A program made the translations under genes and the position numbers. Of a stretch of 64,000 bases of DNA, positions 62,701 through 64,000 are shown one piece after another. The notes under the pieces were generated by a model that worked only from the letters and a program-made list of their open reading frames with translations, did no database searches and had not been told where the DNA came from. Position 1 is the first letter of the stretch; each line of letters opens with the position of its first letter. Source of the DNA: Flavisolibacter longurius (GTDB lineage Bacteria > Bacteroidota > Bacteroidia > Chitinophagales > Chitinophagaceae); the NCBI GenBank assembly GCA_014163555.1, contig JACJGO010000026.1, positions 1 through 64,000 on the forward strand, in the 5' to 3' direction.

Positions 62701-64000
62701 AAGGGGCAGGTAAACAATGAGGATGATGATTTCACCAAAAGCGGCGCTGCTCCTGATTTTGGAAGCTGCGGTATAAACTTCGTCGTCCATCTGCTGCCGG
62801 GTAAGCCGTGGCGTATTTGGAAACAAATGGCTTTCGGTAAGCCTAAAAATGATGGCTTCTACGATGATAACCGCACCGTCCACAATTAACCCAAAGTCAA
62901 TGGCTCCAAGGCTCATTAAATTACCCGATACGTGAAAAGTCTTCATCATGCCGAAGGCAAAGAGCATTGCAAGCGGAATGACGGAAGCTACCAGCAAACC
63001 AGCCCGCCAGTTGCCCAATAAAAGCACCAAAACAAAAATCACAATCAAGCCACCTTCAATCAGGTTTTTTGTAACCGTACCCATTGTACGGCCCACGAGT
63101 TCCGTCCGGTCAATGAACGGCTCAATCACTACGCCTTCCGGCAAAGACTTTTGAATTTGCGTCATGCGGCCCTTTACGTTGGCGATAACCTTGTTGAAAT
63201 TTTCACCCTTCAGCATGAGCGTAATACCCGCCACTACTTCGCCTTCACCGTTTCTGGTAACGGCGCCGTAGCGGGTGGCGCTGCCGAACTGCACGGTTGC
63301 TACGTCCCGAATGAGAACAGGAATACCGTTTACTGTTTCAATGACAATTTTTTCAATATCCTGCAATGACTTCACCTGCCCCAAGCCTCGAATGAAATAA
63401 GCGTTGCTGCGTTGCTCAATGTAAGAGCCGCCGGTGTTTTGGTTGTTGCGCTCCAGTGCCTCATAGATTTCAGGGATGGTGATGTTTTGCGCATTGAGCC
63501 GTTCATTGTCAACGGCAATTTCATATTGCTTTACATAGCCGCCCCAACCGCTGACTTCCGCCACGCCTTCTGTACCGGCAAGCTGGGTACGCACAATCCA
63601 GTCCTGCATGGTGCGTAAGTCGGTTGCCGAATACTTGTCCTTAAAGCCGGGTGTAGTGTGAATGACGTATTGGTAAATCTCGCCAAGGCCGGTGGTAATG
63701 GGGGCTAAGGAAAGGTCGCCCATGCCTTGCGGGATAACTTTCTCGGCTTCCATGAGCCGCTCATTCACTTGCTGTCGTGCCCAATAAATATCAACGTTGT
63801 CCCGAAAGACAATGGTGATAACCGAAATACCTGAACGAGAGATGGAACGCTTTTCTATCACATCGGGAATGTTGGCCATTGCCAACTCTATGGGGGCCGT
63901 AATGAATTGCTCTACTTCCTGCGCTCCCAAGTTGGGCGCCTGCGATATGATTTGTACTTGGTTGTTGGTGATGTCAGGGACGGCATCAATGGGAAGTTTA
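59734..64000 (-). CDS. Heavy-metal RND pump CzcA fused to TolC-like CzcC (5' end outside window)
   Basis: About 1420 residues are visible, and the frame stays open to the window end, so the N-terminus is missing. The first part is a CzcA/HME-RND pump (TM4 signature DFGLIVDGAVIIVEAI; GGEFIPTLEEGDL; PMPVERGDMMVAMKPKEEW). At about nt 60930, after LFSRRPKKVIVKPA, a hydrophobic stretch like a signal leads into a TolC/CzcC outer-membrane factor (QRPDLTTLIQAANENNLRLK ... LEALRLLNEAAININYL). The fused protein should form most of a Zn/Co/Cd exporter. Likely first visible gene of the efflux operon, 3 nt from czcB. Confidence 0.9.
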   Translation of the reverse strand, partial: KLPIDAVPDITNNQVQIISQAPNLGAQEVEQFITAPIELAMANIPDVIEKRSISRSGISVITIVFRDNVDIYWARQQVNERLMEAEKVIPQGMGDLSLAPITTGLGEIYQYVIHTTPGFKDKYSATDLRTMQDWIVRTQLAGTEGVAEVSGWGGYVKQYEIAVDNERLNAQNITIPEIYEALERNNQNTGGSYIEQRSNAYFIRGLGQVKSLQDIEKIVIETVNGIPVLIRDVATVQFGSATRYGAVTRNGEGEVVAGITLMLKGENFNKVIANVKGRMTQIQKSLPEGVVIEPFIDRTELVGRTMGTVTKNLIEGGLIVIFVLVLLLGNWRAGLLVASVIPLAMLFAFGMMKTFHVSGNLMSLGAIDFGLIVDGAVIIVEAIIFRLTESHLFPNTPRLTRQQMDDEVYTAASKIRSSAAFGEIIILIVYLPLFALVGIEGKMFKPMAQTVAFAILGAFILSLTYVPMMSALFLSKSTVHKKTISDRIMNFLQRLYRPSLAFILRWKKTTVTLTFALFIFTVIIFSKMGGEFIPTLEEGDLTVEISMSQGTSLTQTIDAFTKAEKILKKKFPEIKQIVTRIGSAEIPTDPMPVERGDMMVAMKPKEEWVSAENRLEMMEKMEEALAVLPGVNVEITQPMQMRFNELMTGIRQDVAVKIYGEDLDILAQQAESISKLIAKVDGVGEPFVERVSGLPQITVEYNRDKMAQYGLSISDVNMVLQSAFAGNTAGVVFEGEKRFDMVVRLQRDLREDVSNIENLYIPLPTGNRVPLNQVANIEFKDAPAQVSREDGRRRIYVGFNVKDRDVESTVQEIQQLINSNIKLPSGYYITYGGQFQNLKEAKSRLSIAVPAALLLILVLLYATFKSVPQTLLIFTAVPLSIIGGVFALLIRGMPFSISAGVGFIALFGVAVLNGIVLIGYFNQLREEGMDDIYQRVMEGTRVRLRPVIMTAAVASLGFLPMALSTGAGAEVQKPLATVVIGGLLSATFLTLFVLPCLYILFSRRPKKVIVKPAALLLLLMIGLGAMKTNAQQRPDLTTLIQAANENNLRLKRGGLEVAQNRALQGAAFDVPRTDFRLAQDPTSGGNIDNSIGVIQTFSLPTVYKKQRTVFEQQTKLSQSSIQVTQAEVVRNIKQAYYNYLYTQEKINLLLYLDSLYKDFFNKADVRYKAGETSNLERLTAQNSYFEVQLQRKDAEADLRVYEAQLRQQTNTSLINIGSIDSAAYPVEPVVLDTVTAQNPLLRYYQQNVALAQSRVALERTKRLPDFSLGYYHQFVWKGFDPAGINRKYFPGTRMGGFEVGVSLPLFGTKAFKSRVQAEQIASNIAQTELAAAQWQINSEAQQAFEQYQKHSERVTFYQTNGISVANEQIRVSRFAFSKGEISYVELVQNLTQAAQTKLQYLEALRLLNEAAININYLKGIQ

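Larger units (their letters stand above)
22599..64000. mobile_element. Integrative conjugative or mobilizable element, left part (right end not in window)
   Basis: The left boundary is the tRNA-Leu 3' fragment. Next to it come a tyrosine recombinase, then relaxase, MobA-like and VirD4/TraG-like coupling genes with a probable oriT, RadC, DUF932, SSB and small nuclease genes. Large cargo follows, comprising a putative thymine-modification locus, a ubiquitin-like locus and metal-resistance operons. No Tra mating-pair genes are visible in this window. Whether all cargo up to 64000 belongs to the same element is inferred from the lack of a second att site. Confidence 0.7.

Noticed and set aside
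1-64000. CRISPR arrays and rRNA genes
   Set aside because: No regularly spaced repeats and no rRNA-like stretches were seen on either strand.

Overview
The window is bacterial and looks like Bacteroidetes, probably Chitinophagaceae or a relative. The signs are a FecA-type TonB receptor, a ThuA / PQQ-type dehydrogenase / PKD / cytochrome c giant lipoprotein, a CzcA-CzcC fused efflux pump, a Bacteroidetes-type integrase and MobA/MobB/TraG-like mobilization genes, and start codons that mostly lack a clear Shine-Dalgarno. Taxonomy is inferred from gene families only.

Region 1, about 1-22600, is ordinary chromosome with mixed strands. It holds small unrelated genes at the left edge (one, a DUF1835 gene, broken by an in-frame TGA), a SanA-like protein, an NTF2-like protein, a glutamine cyclotransferase, a CHASE/PAS histidine kinase, hydrolases, VOC and GNAT proteins, a tricorn-type protease, a saccharopine dehydrogenase-like enzyme, an MBL-fold hydrolase, a haloacid dehalogenase and the ThuA/dehydrogenase lipoprotein.

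Region 2 starts at 22599. A 56-nt 3' piece of a tRNA-Leu(CAA) on the minus strand marks the left attachment site of an integrated element that runs past the right end of the window (more than 41 kb). A tyrosine recombinase lies next to the site. Then come a YhcG-like nuclease, an undescribed nuclease-like gene pair, coupling protein, relaxase and accessory mobilization protein with a probable oriT, RadC, a lone MutS domain I protein, a DUF932 protein, SSB and a GIY-YIG protein. No type IV secretion apparatus is visible, so the element could be an ICE whose tra genes lie outside, or a mobilizable element.

The cargo is the most interesting part. (a) 36832-41419: a tightly overlapping minus-strand operon coding for an acyl-carrier-like protein, an XRE regulator, an ImmA/IrrE protease, a thymidylate-synthase-like enzyme, a protein related to the helical (DNA-glycosylase-like) domain of 5-hmdU DNA kinases / thymine pyrophosphorylases, and a MazG-like pyrophosphohydrolase. 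A holo-ACP synthase runs convergently into its end. I read this as a candidate nucleotide or DNA thymine modification system that uses a carrier protein. (b) 41749-46104: a ubiquitin-like conjugation locus (two-domain Ub-like protein, an E2-like protein without any cysteine, and a JAB-E1 fusion), divergent from a sigma-like / small protein / ImmA-IrrE operon. (c) 46101-49737: a DtxR-type regulator divergent from a di-haem oxidoreductase / Rieske / porin operon, with a palindromic operator between them. (d) 49743-64000: a FecA-like receptor, an ArsR-MerTP mercury-type operon, and a large Zn/Cd/Co efflux operon (CzcA-C fusion, CzcB, accessory proteins, P-type ATPase).

A separate noncoding find: two copies of a hairpin element (32308-32383 and 35942-36015) share a 50-nt core, differ in their outer stems by compensatory base changes, and both place the core exactly 76 nt from the start codon of a minus-strand gene.
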